Below, piece by piece: positions 42,558-50,568 of a stretch of DNA of 64,000 bases. Within the stretch, counting starts at the first letter, position 1; every line of letters starts with the position of its first letter. The position numbers were made by a program, and so were the translations under genes. This DNA is from Paenibacillus_E sp040812395 (GTDB lineage Bacteria; Bacillota; Bacilli; Paenibacillales; NBRC-103111): assembly GCF_040812395.1 (NCBI RefSeq), contig NZ_JBFNXH010000002.1:186001-250000 (forward strand). Reading direction: 5' to 3'. The notes below the pieces were generated by a model that did not search any database, was not told the DNA's origin, and saw nothing but the letters and a program-made list of their open reading frames with translations.

Positions 42558-43499
42558 ATGGCTATTCGTCGTAACAAAATTACGGTTGTTGGCGCAGGTT
42601 TCACAGGAGCAACTACAGCTCTTATGCTTGCTCAAAAAGAACTTGGAAACGTAGTTCTGCTTGATATTCCTCAATTGGAAAACCCAACAAAAGGTAAAGC
42701 GCTCGATATGCTCGAAGCCGGCCCTGTTCAAGGGTACGACAGCCAAATCACAGGTACTTCCAGTTATGCGGATGCAGCAGATTCCGATATCGTGATTATC
42801 ACTGCAGGTATCGCTCGTAAACCGGGCATGAGCCGCGACGATCTGGTTAACACGAACGCAGGAATCGTAAAATCCGTTTGTGAGAATGTGAAAGAAGTAG
42901 CTCCTAATTCTATCGTTATCATCCTTAGCAACCCAGTCGATGCGATGACTTATGTAGCTTACCAAGCACTTGGATTCCCTAAAAACCGCGTAATCGGCCA
43001 ATCCGGCGTGCTGGACACGGCTCGTTACCTGACGTTCATTTCTCAAGAGTTGAACGTATCTGTTGAAGATGTAAAAGGTGTTGTTATTGGCGGACACGGG
43101 GATGACATGGTTCCACTCGTACGCTACACGTATGCTGGCGGCGTGCCAATCGAGAAGCTGATTCCAGCTGACCGCATTGAAGCAATCGTTCAACGTACAC
43201 GTACTGGCGGCGGCGAAATTGTTAACCTGCTTGGTAATGGTAGTGCCTACTACGCACCTGCAGCTTCACTTGTGCAAATGACTGAAGCGATCCTGAAAGA
43301 CAAAAAACGTATCATCCCTACGATCGCCCTTCTCGAAGGCGAGTATGGTTACGACAATCTGTTCATGGGCGTTCTGACTGTACTTGGCGCAGACGGTATC
43401 GAGAAAGTTATGGATATCGAACTGACAGCCGATGAGAAAGCGGCTTTGGATAAAACAGCGGCTTCCGTACGCAACGTAATTAAAGTTGTAACGGGCTAA
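42558..43499 (+). CDS. mdh: Malate dehydrogenase (lactate dehydrogenase-like)
   Basis: A 313-residue NAD-dependent enzyme interconverting malate and oxaloacetate. KITVVGAGFTGATTALMLAQ is the nucleotide fold, VIITAGIARKPGMSRDDLV includes the substrate-loop arginines, LSNPVDAMTYVAY and VIGQSGVLDTARYLTFIS hold the catalytic Asp-Arg pair, and GGHGDDMVPLVRYTYAGG the catalytic His. The arginine at the start of the RKPG loop indicates malate rather than lactate. TTAGGAGG precedes the ATG; a strong terminator follows. Confidence 0.97.
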   Translation: MAIRRNKITVVGAGFTGATTALMLAQKELGNVVLLDIPQLENPTKGKALDMLEAGPVQGYDSQITGTSSYADAADSDIVIITAGIARKPGMSRDDLVNTNAGIVKSVCENVKEVAPNSIVIILSNPVDAMTYVAYQALGFPKNRVIGQSGVLDTARYLTFISQELNVSVEDVKGVVIGGHGDDMVPLVRYTYAGGVPIEKLIPADRIEAIVQRTRTGGGEIVNLLGNGSAYYAPAASLVQMTEAILKDKKRIIPTIALLEGEYGYDNLFMGVLTVLGADGIEKVMDIELTADEKAALDKTAASVRNVIKVVTG

Positions 43500-43516
43500 T
43501 ACGTAAATAGTGAAAA

Positions 43517-43559
43517 GAATGAGCGTTCCTGATATTCAGGGGCGCTTGTTCTTTTTTTT
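43517..43559 (+). terminator. Terminator of icd-mdh
   Basis: GAATGAGCGTTCCTG pairs with CAGGGGCGCTTGTTC, followed by eight or nine T. Confidence 0.92.
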
Positions 43560-43566
43560 ACAGATT

Positions 43567-43608
43567 TAGAATGTTTAAATTCTTTATAGAACTAAAGCTT
43601 TAAGGGAC
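43567..43608 (+). repeat. Solo left end of the dispersed repeat
   Basis: TAGAATGTTTAAATTC and TATAGAACTAAAGC followed by TTTAAGGGA match, with few differences, the first ~42 bases of repeat copy B (46030 on). The similarity then stops. It directly follows a terminator, as the two full copies do. Confidence 0.6.
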
Positions 43609-43730
43609 AGCAGGCTAGTTTTTATAGCTTTAGTAAATTCGCGATTATGCACTATTCGAAGCTACATCTCTATGCTACGATAAATCTAGGCCAAGATCTG
43701 GCTAATTTATCCATTGGATGGAGGGTTTTG

Positions 43731-45305
43731 ATGTTGAAGAAAGGTTTGCATGGAATGGGGAAATGGAAAGGTCTTGCTTTGACGGTAGCATTATCTGTTT
43801 CTTTTCTGGGAAGTATCCCGCAAGCTTATGCTGAAGGTCCGAATGATCCGGCTCCAACGATTACCCCGACTACAGCGAACGGGAAAAAGGTGTTGTTCGA
43901 CAACACGCACGGACAGACAGCAGGCGCGGCAGACTGGGTCATTGACGGCGGTTTTTCTGATTTTGCCAATGCCTTAGGAAATGCAGGTTATTATGTTAAA
44001 GAGCTGCGCAAGGCAAGCCCTATTACGCTTTCAGATCTATCCGCGTATGATGTACTCGTGATCGGCGAAGCGAACATTCCGTACAAGACCTCCGAGCAAA
44101 GCGCATTACTGCAATATGTGCAAAATGGCGGCAGCATTTTCTTCATAGGGGATCATTATAATGCCGATCGGAACAAAAATCGGTGGGATGCATCGGAAGT
44201 GTTCAATGGTTTCCGACGCGGGGCGTGGACGAATCCAGCAGCGGGTATGAGCACGGATGAAGCGGCTTCCACGGCGATGCAAGGCGTAGCGAGTTCGGAT
44301 TGGTTATCGACCAATTTCGGCGTGCGGTTCCGTTATAACGCTTTAGGCGATATTACGGCGAATAACATCGTGAGCCCTACCCAAGCTTTTAACATAACGA
44401 GCGGGGTGTCCACCGTTGCTATGCATGCAGGCTCGACGTTAGCGATAACTGATCCTAATAAAGCCAAAGGCATCGTTTATTTGCCAACGACAACAACGAA
44501 ATGGTCAAGTGCTGTGGATCAAGGGGTGTACAACAATGGAGGCACCGCGGAGGGGCCGTTCGTTGCTGTAGCCAAAGTTAGCGGAGGTAAAGCAGGATTT
44601 ATCGGAGATTCCTCGCCTGTTGAAGACGCAACGCCTAAGTATTTGAAAGAAGAAACAGGCGGCTCCAAGACCATTTACGCCGGATTCCAGGAACAGAACG
44701 ACGCAACGTTGCTGGTCAATATGGTGAATTGGCTGGCAACGAAAGAAACCTATACGAGTTTAACGCAAGTATCAGGTCTAACCTTGGATACAGCCACAAC
44801 GCTCTATTCCTGGGAACAACCGGCTAACACAACAGAGCCGCAAGCGGAGCCATGGGCAACGCCGGCAGCAGGTTATAAATGGTGGGACCCATCGACGTTC
44901 AAAGCGGGATCGTATGGGTATAGTACCTCTACGAATACGTCGGATCCATATGCCTTCGTTCATCAAGCGCAGTTGCCAAACCAAGCCGTCTTTCAGGTAA
45001 AGATCATACTTAATGGGCTAGCAGTCAATTCAACCACAAGCGGGTATAGCCTCGGCATTTATAATGGTTCAGGCACGCAGGTTGCGAAAGTTCAGAATAG
45101 CAGTGGCACGTGGCCTTCCTCTTACGGCTATAGCACGAGTTTCTCATTGACTGCTGATGCAAGCGGCCATGCCGAGAAAATCGTGAATGTCCAAATCAAT
45201 CCAAGCATCACAGGCTCGGCGAATATGCGCTTAAGACTGAATACAACAGCTAAATTTACAGAGGCGGTTACAATTGCTAATGTGGCTGTTCAGCCTTTGC
45301 CCTAA
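43731..45305 (+). CDS. Secreted protein with IFT52/DUF4350-like N-domain
   Basis: A 524-residue exported protein. A signal peptide ends near residue 34 (IPQAYAEG). Residues about 48-350 resemble a glutamine-amidotransferase-like fold as in IFT52/DUF4350 proteins: KKVLFDNTHGQTAGAADW, LSAYDVLVIGEANIPY, LLQYVQNGGSIFFIGDHYN, VAKVSGGKAGFIGDSSPVE and LLVNMVNWLA. Similar domains accompany extracellular nucleases, but no catalytic triad is clear. The last ~150 residues look like a beta-sandwich, perhaps for carbohydrate or surface binding. ATG at 43731 follows GGAGGG. Function is not established. Confidence 0.6.
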   Translation: MLKKGLHGMGKWKGLALTVALSVSFLGSIPQAYAEGPNDPAPTITPTTANGKKVLFDNTHGQTAGAADWVIDGGFSDFANALGNAGYYVKELRKASPITLSDLSAYDVLVIGEANIPYKTSEQSALLQYVQNGGSIFFIGDHYNADRNKNRWDASEVFNGFRRGAWTNPAAGMSTDEAASTAMQGVASSDWLSTNFGVRFRYNALGDITANNIVSPTQAFNITSGVSTVAMHAGSTLAITDPNKAKGIVYLPTTTTKWSSAVDQGVYNNGGTAEGPFVAVAKVSGGKAGFIGDSSPVEDATPKYLKEETGGSKTIYAGFQEQNDATLLVNMVNWLATKETYTSLTQVSGLTLDTATTLYSWEQPANTTEPQAEPWATPAAGYKWWDPSTFKAGSYGYSTSTNTSDPYAFVHQAQLPNQAVFQVKIILNGLAVNSTTSGYSLGIYNGSGTQVAKVQNSSGTWPSSYGYSTSFSLTADASGHAEKIVNVQINPSITGSANMRLRLNTTAKFTEAVTIANVAVQPLP

Positions 45306-45348
45306 GCACTAGAATGCAAGGCATACCAAATATGTATTGAAACATTCT

Positions 45349-45393
45349 AATCCCCACGGACTCATGATTGAATGAGTTCAGGGGGATTTTTTT
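45349..45393 (+). terminator. Terminator of secreted protein gene
   Basis: AATCCCC...ACTCAT pairs with ATGAGT...GGGGGATT, followed by seven T. Confidence 0.92.
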
Positions 45394-45535
45394 CGTAGAG
45401 GCTGACAAAATAATGCCATATACTTATGAAGATATGGTGAAACTGAGGGTGGGTTGGGATCGCTTTCTTGTCCAGCCTATTCCAATTGGGGTATACTAGA
45501 AGAAACCATTTCACAAACACTTTGGAGGGCGTAAT

Positions 45536-45964
45536 ATGTACCACGTTATGATTTTTTTGCATGTTGTAAGTGCTTTATTATTAGGATCGTATGTTGTGTT
45601 TCCTTTTCTGGCCGGGCGTGCGGGCACATTGTCAGGGGCAGCTCAAGAGAGCTTCGTCGGATTGCTTAGATCTTTCAACAGAGTCGGTCAATTCGCTCTA
45701 ATCGTTGCTTTCATTACGGGCGGGGCTTTGATTAGCAACGCGAAGCCATCTGTTGCTTGGATGATTACGGCTACCGTGCTTTTGCTAATTATTGGCGCGC
45801 TTTCCGGCATGATTGGAGCCAGAACGAAAAAGCTGCTAGCTGCGGCTAAAGCAGGAAGCAACACAGCTTCCGACGTAGGTAAAATTAAATCATTCAGCTG
45901 GATCGCTGCCATCGTTGTTATCCTAGCTGTTTTGATTATGACGAATCCTCAAATTCTGGCTTAA
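45536..45964 (+). CDS. Four-helix membrane protein, DUF2269-like
   Basis: A 142-residue membrane protein with four predicted helices (about 3-27, 48-67, 72-94 and 121-138). The start, MYHVMIFLHVVSALLLGSYVVFPFL, with an early histidine in the first helix, resembles small copper/haem-type membrane proteins such as DUF2269 members. Linker KKLLAAAKAGSN is cytoplasmic. GGAGGG precedes the ATG. It stands alone between terminators. No function is known. Confidence 0.65.
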   Translation: MYHVMIFLHVVSALLLGSYVVFPFLAGRAGTLSGAAQESFVGLLRSFNRVGQFALIVAFITGGALISNAKPSVAWMITATVLLLIIGALSGMIGARTKKLLAAAKAGSNTASDVGKIKSFSWIAAIVVILAVLIMTNPQILA

Positions 45965-45984
45965 ATGCAGAGGAGGTAACGAAG

Positions 45985-46023
45985 AAAAAAGCATGTTCAT
46001 CGGGAAGATGACATGCTTTTTTC
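45985..46023 (+). terminator. Terminator after membrane protein gene
   Basis: AAAAAAGCATGT pairs with ACATGCTTTTTT. Confidence 0.92.
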
Positions 46024-46030
46024 TGTTCAT

Positions 46031-46606
46031 AGAATGTTTAAAATCCTATACAGAACTAAAGCGTTAGGGATACCCATTCTTACAGAAAGCATATGTCGTC
46101 AGATAAGTGTGTGACGAGCTTGCAGGCGGAGAGATTTCGCACACATCGTGTGGTACGAGCATTTGAAAGGATGGACGTAGAAGATCCGGAAGTGCTGCAG
46201 CAGTTTGGAGTATTGAAATACCGCCTCGATCCGCGATAGATCGTCTTTTTGCACAGGTGAGCGGAACGTAGGTGCGTTAAGAGGCGGTATTTTCGGTGTA
46301 GGGACGTTTCGCGGAACTACCGTGCGTTAAGAGCAGGAAATGGTGGGTTGTGGGTGCAGGTTCGCTCATTTAACGTACCCTAGTTCCTCTTCAAGGGGAG
46401 AAAAGGGACGTTACCGTGGAATAAGGCATTGTAGTTCCCTTGATATCGTTGTGCAAGGAGAGTAGGCGGTCCGGTGGTACCTTGCCTCGGTTTTCTTGCG
46501 AAGCTAGCGGAGGCGAAATGTACCCGGAATCTTACTCTTACAGGCGTGTCCATGGATAGGAATACCGAATCGAGGATCGATTAGGAAAAAGAGAAGTAGA
46601 AGGCCA
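46031..46606 (+). repeat. Dispersed intergenic repeat, copy B (~576 bases)
   Basis: Direct-orientation partner of 20601-21160. It keeps the same order of blocks with scattered substitutions and small indels, and carries 23 extra bases after AGAATGTTTA that are absent from copy A but present in the solo end at 43567. The internal hairpin is retained although its stem and loop bases differ (CGATC...GATCG before TCTTTTTG). That is suggestive of selection on structure. No gene is visible here. Confidence 0.85.
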
Positions 46607-46663
46607 TACGAAGTCGAACAGAAAGGGAATGGATATGGGGTGAAAAAGCGATAGCGGCCGCCT

Positions 46664-46712
46664 TTAAAGTCGTGTTCGCACCACCTTGTTCAATCAAGGA
46701 ACACGACTTTAA
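46664..46712. other. Perfect 14-base inverted repeat, stem-loop
   Basis: TTAAAGTCGTGTTC and GAACACGACTTTAA are exact complements around a 21-base loop, in which CTTG and CAAG can pair again. No T run follows on either strand. Confidence 0.6.
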
Positions 46713-46778
46713 CAGTGGTTGGAACTCCATACCAATTCCCTCCTCCACGCACAAACGTATCGTATAGCATAGCAAAGG

Positions 46779-46814
46779 ACCTAGCGGTGATCTGTGATCT
46801 TCCGCTAGGTTTTT
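46779..46814 (+). terminator. Plus-strand terminator without an obvious upstream gene
   Basis: ACCTAGCGG pairs with CCGCTAGGT, then TTTT. The minus-strand side, downstream of the HD gene, lacks a T run. Nothing coding lies upstream on the plus strand back to 45964. Confidence 0.7.
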
Positions 46815-46834
46815 CATGTCTGGCGATGACGGTA

Positions 46835-47416
46835 CTAATTCAACGTAATTTCATCCAGCGTCTTCTCAAAAGAAGCGCTCATATGAGTAAGGAAGTAGTC
46901 GATTTCCGGCATGTTCATTTTCTGAAGGCTCTCTAGAATTTGCTGCTTCGCGACGATAAATTCGCGATTGCCGGTCGAGAGCTCGGTTAAGCATTTGATA
47001 TATGCTTCTAACAGATCGGCAGCCTTTACCCAGCGATATAGCTCTTTATCATGATCCTGAATTAATGAACGGTAAACATGGCTGATTTCCGAAGGAATGG
47101 TCTCGATCAATTTTTCCACGGCTACGTCTTCAATTTCGCGGAAATTCCGCAAGATTTTTTCATTATTATGCTTAACAGGCTGTGGAATATCTCCAGTGAG
47201 CACCTCGGATGCATCGTGAAACAGGGCTATAGAAACAACTCGATCGGTCGGCACGTTGCGCCCGTATACTTCATTGGCAATGGTGCACAGCATATGGGCG
47301 ATAGCAGAGACATAATAAGAGTGTTCCGCGACAGTATCCCTGCGCATATTCCACATTAAACTCCAGCGGTCAATATACTTTAATCGATATAAATAAGCAA
47401 AAAAGTGATGGCTCAT
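46835..47416 (-). CDS. HD-domain 5'-deoxynucleotidase, YfbR-like
   Basis: A 193-residue HD phosphohydrolase very like E. coli YfbR, which dephosphorylates deoxyribonucleoside 5'-monophosphates. HFFAYLYRLKYIDRWSLMWN, then RDTVAEHSYYVSAIAHML (first metal His), FHDASEVLTGDIPQPVK (HD pair) and KAADLLEAYIKCLTEL (final Asp) complete the metal site; YFLTHMSASFEKTLDEI is the family's C-terminal block. ATG at 47416 has GGGAGGA just upstream; the longer open frame is not needed. Confidence 0.92.
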   Translation of the reverse strand: MSHHFFAYLYRLKYIDRWSLMWNMRRDTVAEHSYYVSAIAHMLCTIANEVYGRNVPTDRVVSIALFHDASEVLTGDIPQPVKHNNEKILRNFREIEDVAVEKLIETIPSEISHVYRSLIQDHDKELYRWVKAADLLEAYIKCLTELSTGNREFIVAKQQILESLQKMNMPEIDYFLTHMSASFEKTLDEITLN

Positions 47417-47586
47417 AAAATCCTCCCTGATCGTAGTTCGTTTTATCATAGTAACGTTTCCTAAGCAAAATAGCCACAAGACTTCGGCAAAGCTCGTCTT
47501 CTGGCAGTAAGAGGGCCGTCTGGCGAGTATCCAGACGGCCTTGTTTACCCTGATGAACAGATTTAGATTGGCATAAAACCAACCTC

Positions 47587-47614
47587 AAAACGCGGTCGCT
47601 CATCCTCGAGCGAC
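47587..47614 (-). terminator. Terminator of deacetylase gene
   Basis: On the minus strand GTCGCTC pairs with GAGCGAC, followed by CGCGTTTT. It is 11 bases past the deacetylase stop. A second hairpin (GGCCGTCTGG/CCAGACGGCC, 47514-47540) follows. Confidence 0.6.
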
Positions 47615-47624
47615 ATCGCTTTTC

Positions 47625-48773
47625 TCATTTGACGCTCGGCGTCACCCGTTCAGCCACCGTACCGGTGGCAGGGGTGTAGACGAGCGGCAGCCCGATCAGC
47701 GCTTGGAGATCGTCAAGCGCGATCGTGACCTGCCCGTGCTCGTGCAGCACGGGCTCTCTTAGTGCAACGCGCGTTTCACCGCGCGTTGCGGTCGTGGCAT
47801 TCACCTGCAGGGTGAATGCCTGCCCGCCGAGGCGGAGCTGGAGCGCTCCGCCTTGCGGCGCAGCACTGCCGCCCAGCTGCTCGGCGGCAGTGACCGCATT
47901 CACGCGCAGCGGGGCGCTGCCCGGCTGAGCAACAATGCGGCGCTGGATCGAGCGGTGCAGCAGCTCCGGCGTAATGCCGGGGCTGCCCGCATTGATCCGC
48001 GGGATGCGCAGCGGATCGGCGCTGCGTGTTGCCATCTCCGGCGAGATCGTGAAGGCGTAGCGGATGCCCGCCTGCTGAATCAGCGAAGTCGCTTCCGGTG
48101 AAGTGATGCCGAAGGGATATGCCATCGTATCGAGCGGTGCATCGGTTAGGCCTTTGAGCTTGCCGACACAAGCATTTGTATCCTTAGACACACGCTGCTT
48201 GTAAGCATCCTCAGACTCCTGCTGACCGTTTTGATCTAGTCGGCCAACGAGGGCAGCTTGGCCGTTGGGCAGCTTATGGTGCAAGTTATCTGTATGGCAG
48301 CCGATATCAATGAAATTGGTCGCATGCGTCATTTCACGAATTTGCTCTTTCGACATCGAGGGAATATAAGAGCCCATCGGATTGGCCAAATCATTCGTAA
48401 TAACGAAGTTCACAGCGGGAATGCGCAAGCTTTTTAGAATCGGATAGGCGGATGTGTAAAAGCTTTGATAACCGTCGTCGAAGGTGACGAGCACCGCATT
48501 GGAAGGGACGGATGCGCCTTCCATGTACATTTTAAATTCATGAAGAGAGATGAAATGATAGCCTTTGCTCAGCAAGGATTGCAGCTGCTCTTGAAAAAGT
48601 GCGGTCGTTATCGTACCGGAGCTGGTGTCTTTATCATGAATATGATGATACATAAGCACGGCAACCTGGTCTTGATAATAAATGTCTTGGGAACGCTCCG
48701 CCCTTAGCGGCGTCAGTATCAGGCTGATGCCAATCAAGCTCAGCAGAATTGTGATGGCGATTCTTTTGTACAT
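47625..48773 (-). CDS. Membrane-anchored or secreted polysaccharide deacetylase
   Basis: A 382-residue protein. A hydrophobic N-terminus (about 5-22) acts as signal or anchor. The NodB-type domain (about 35-255) has the usual LMYHHIH opening, catalytic LVTFDDGYQSFY, IDIGCHTDNLHH (HxxxH type zinc site), MAYPFG and AFTISP. It removes acetyl groups from cell wall polymers or exopolysaccharide. The C-terminal part (about 285-380) looks like a copper amine oxidase N-domain-like stalk (VTIALDDLQALIGLPLVY). That part and the end of the catalytic domain are very GC-rich. Confidence 0.87.
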   Translation of the reverse strand: MYKRIAITILLSLIGISLILTPLRAERSQDIYYQDQVAVLMYHHIHDKDTSSGTITTALFQEQLQSLLSKGYHFISLHEFKMYMEGASVPSNAVLVTFDDGYQSFYTSAYPILKSLRIPAVNFVITNDLANPMGSYIPSMSKEQIREMTHATNFIDIGCHTDNLHHKLPNGQAALVGRLDQNGQQESEDAYKQRVSKDTNACVGKLKGLTDAPLDTMAYPFGITSPEATSLIQQAGIRYAFTISPEMATRSADPLRIPRINAGSPGITPELLHRSIQRRIVAQPGSAPLRVNAVTAAEQLGGSAAPQGGALQLRLGGQAFTLQVNATTATRGETRVALREPVLHEHGQVTIALDDLQALIGLPLVYTPATGTVAERVTPSVK

Positions 48774-48897
48774 GTCGGCAAATCTCCTTGTTTGCTCGCA
48801 AGAACATCGAACAGTTCTTAAGAGATATGATATAATAGTTGTTGTTAAATTATATAAATATGATTGCTTTCAATGGAGAGAGGAGCCTGACCTAGTC

Positions 48898-50445
48898 ATG
48901 CAGCATTTTTATCAAAGCGTCTATGATTTGATTGTCGAAACTTCAACGAACCTTCCTGGTGATGTGCGCCGTGCGGTACAAGCCGCTCAAGAGAACGAGG
49001 ATAAAGGAACTCGTTCTGCGTTGTCACTATCCCGTATTGCCGATAACATTCACATGGCGGAATGCAATGTATCTCCAATTTGCCAGGATACAGGCATGCC
49101 AACGTTTATTATACACTGTCCGGTTGGGGCAAACCAAATTATTATGAAGAAGCAGATTCTTGAAGCAGTAGCAAACGCAACCAAAGCGAGCAAGCTTCGC
49201 ACTAACTCTGTAGATTCGCTTACAGGCGCGAACAGCGGGGACAATTTGGGGCCCGGCACACCCGTTATCCATTTTGAACAGTGGGAACGTGATGATGTTG
49301 AGGTAAAGCTTATTCTCAAAGGCGGCGGTTGCGAAAACAAAAATATTCAGTACAGCCTTCCGGCTGATCTGGAAGGACTGGGTAAAGCAGGCCGTGACCT
49401 CGACGGTATCCGCAAATGCGTGATGCACGCGGTTTATCAAGCGCAAGGCCAAGGCTGCAGCGCCGGATTCATTGGCGTAGGCATTGGTGGCGACCGCACA
49501 AGCGGTTACGAGTTGGCAAAGCATCAATTATTCCGCCATGTTGACGATGTGAACCCGCACCCAGAGCTCCGCAAAGTGGAGGAGTACGTGATGGAGCATG
49601 CGAATACGCTAGGTATTGGCACAATGGGGTTCGGCGGTCAAGTGACGCTGCTTGGCTGTAAAGTCGGCGTGATGAACCGCTTGCCTGCAAGCTTCTTCGT
49701 ATCCGTTGCTTACAACTGTTGGGCGTTCCGCCGTCAAGGCGTTGTGTTGAATGCCGAAACCGGCGAAATAAACGGTTGGTCGTATCCGCGCGGTACGGAG
49801 GTTTCGTTCCAGGCAGCTTTTGACGAGAGCGCGAAAGCCGCTCAAAGCGCGACTGCAGAGCGCCGCGAAATTGTGCTGACGACGCCGATTTCCGAAGAGC
49901 AAATCCGCCAGCTGAAAGTTGGAGACGTCGTTGTCATTAACGGCACGATGCACACTGGACGCGATGCCCTGCATAAGTATCTGATGGATCATGATGCACC
50001 TGTTGACCTGAACGGCGCAGCCATTTATCACTGCGGACCTGTGATGAGCAAAGACGAGTCCGGCGAGTGGCACGTGAAGGCGGCTGGCCCGACGACAAGT
50101 ATTCGCGAGGAGCCTTACCAAGGCGATATCATTAAGAAATTCGGTATCCGTGCGGTTATCGGTAAAGGCGGCATGGGCCCGAAAACGCTCGCAGCTCTGA
50201 AAGAGCATGGCGGCGTGTATTTGAATGCTATTGGTGGTGCTGCACAGTACTACGCACAGTGCTTTAAAAAGGTAGAAGGCGTAGACTATATGGAATTCGG
50301 TATTCCGGAAGCCATGTGGCATTTGGAAACAGAAGGTTTTGCTGCGATCGTTACGATGGATTCCCATGGCAACAGCCTTCATGCCGATGTTGAGAAAAAC
50401 TCGCTTGAGAAGTTGACTGCTTTGAAAGAACCGGTCTTCAAATAA
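48898..50445 (+). CDS. fumA: Class I fumarate hydratase (4Fe-4S)
   Basis: A 515-residue iron-sulfur fumarase, with the alpha (about 1-275) and beta (about 300-510) modules fused. The cluster cysteines are in NVSPICQDTGMPTFI, GQGCSAGFIGVGIGGDRTSGY and VTLLGCKVGVM. The beta module has GDVVVINGTMHTGRDALHKYL, IYHCGPVM, GPTTSIREEPY and AVIGKGGMGPKTLAAL. It converts fumarate to malate, feeding mdh. ATG at 48898 follows GAGAGGAG at a rather long spacing; the upstream open frame lies over the divergent deacetylase. A class I enzyme is oxygen-sensitive. Confidence 0.94.
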   Translation: MQHFYQSVYDLIVETSTNLPGDVRRAVQAAQENEDKGTRSALSLSRIADNIHMAECNVSPICQDTGMPTFIIHCPVGANQIIMKKQILEAVANATKASKLRTNSVDSLTGANSGDNLGPGTPVIHFEQWERDDVEVKLILKGGGCENKNIQYSLPADLEGLGKAGRDLDGIRKCVMHAVYQAQGQGCSAGFIGVGIGGDRTSGYELAKHQLFRHVDDVNPHPELRKVEEYVMEHANTLGIGTMGFGGQVTLLGCKVGVMNRLPASFFVSVAYNCWAFRRQGVVLNAETGEINGWSYPRGTEVSFQAAFDESAKAAQSATAERREIVLTTPISEEQIRQLKVGDVVVINGTMHTGRDALHKYLMDHDAPVDLNGAAIYHCGPVMSKDESGEWHVKAAGPTTSIREEPYQGDIIKKFGIRAVIGKGGMGPKTLAALKEHGGVYLNAIGGAAQYYAQCFKKVEGVDYMEFGIPEAMWHLETEGFAAIVTMDSHGNSLHADVEKNSLEKLTALKEPVFK

Positions 50446-50481
50446 TCTTTACAAAAAAATAACTGGATTCGGCACGGAAGG

Positions 50482-50516
50482 AAGGGTTACTATGTAGAGT
50501 AGCCCTTTTTCTTTTC
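50482..50516 (+). terminator. Terminator of fumA
   Basis: AAGGGTTACTA pairs with AGTAGCCCTT, followed by a T-rich run. Confidence 0.9.
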
Positions 50517-50568
50517 ATTTAGCTGCACAAGATGTACTTAAACTTACTTATCGGAGGCTAGATAGCGG

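Noticed and set aside
46581..46817. 78-residue minus-strand frame over the perfect hairpin and terminator
   Set aside because: It runs through two stem-loops, has no family resemblance and no ribosome site.
47776..48171. 131-residue frame inside the deacetylase gene
   Set aside because: Same GC-rich block effect; no start context.
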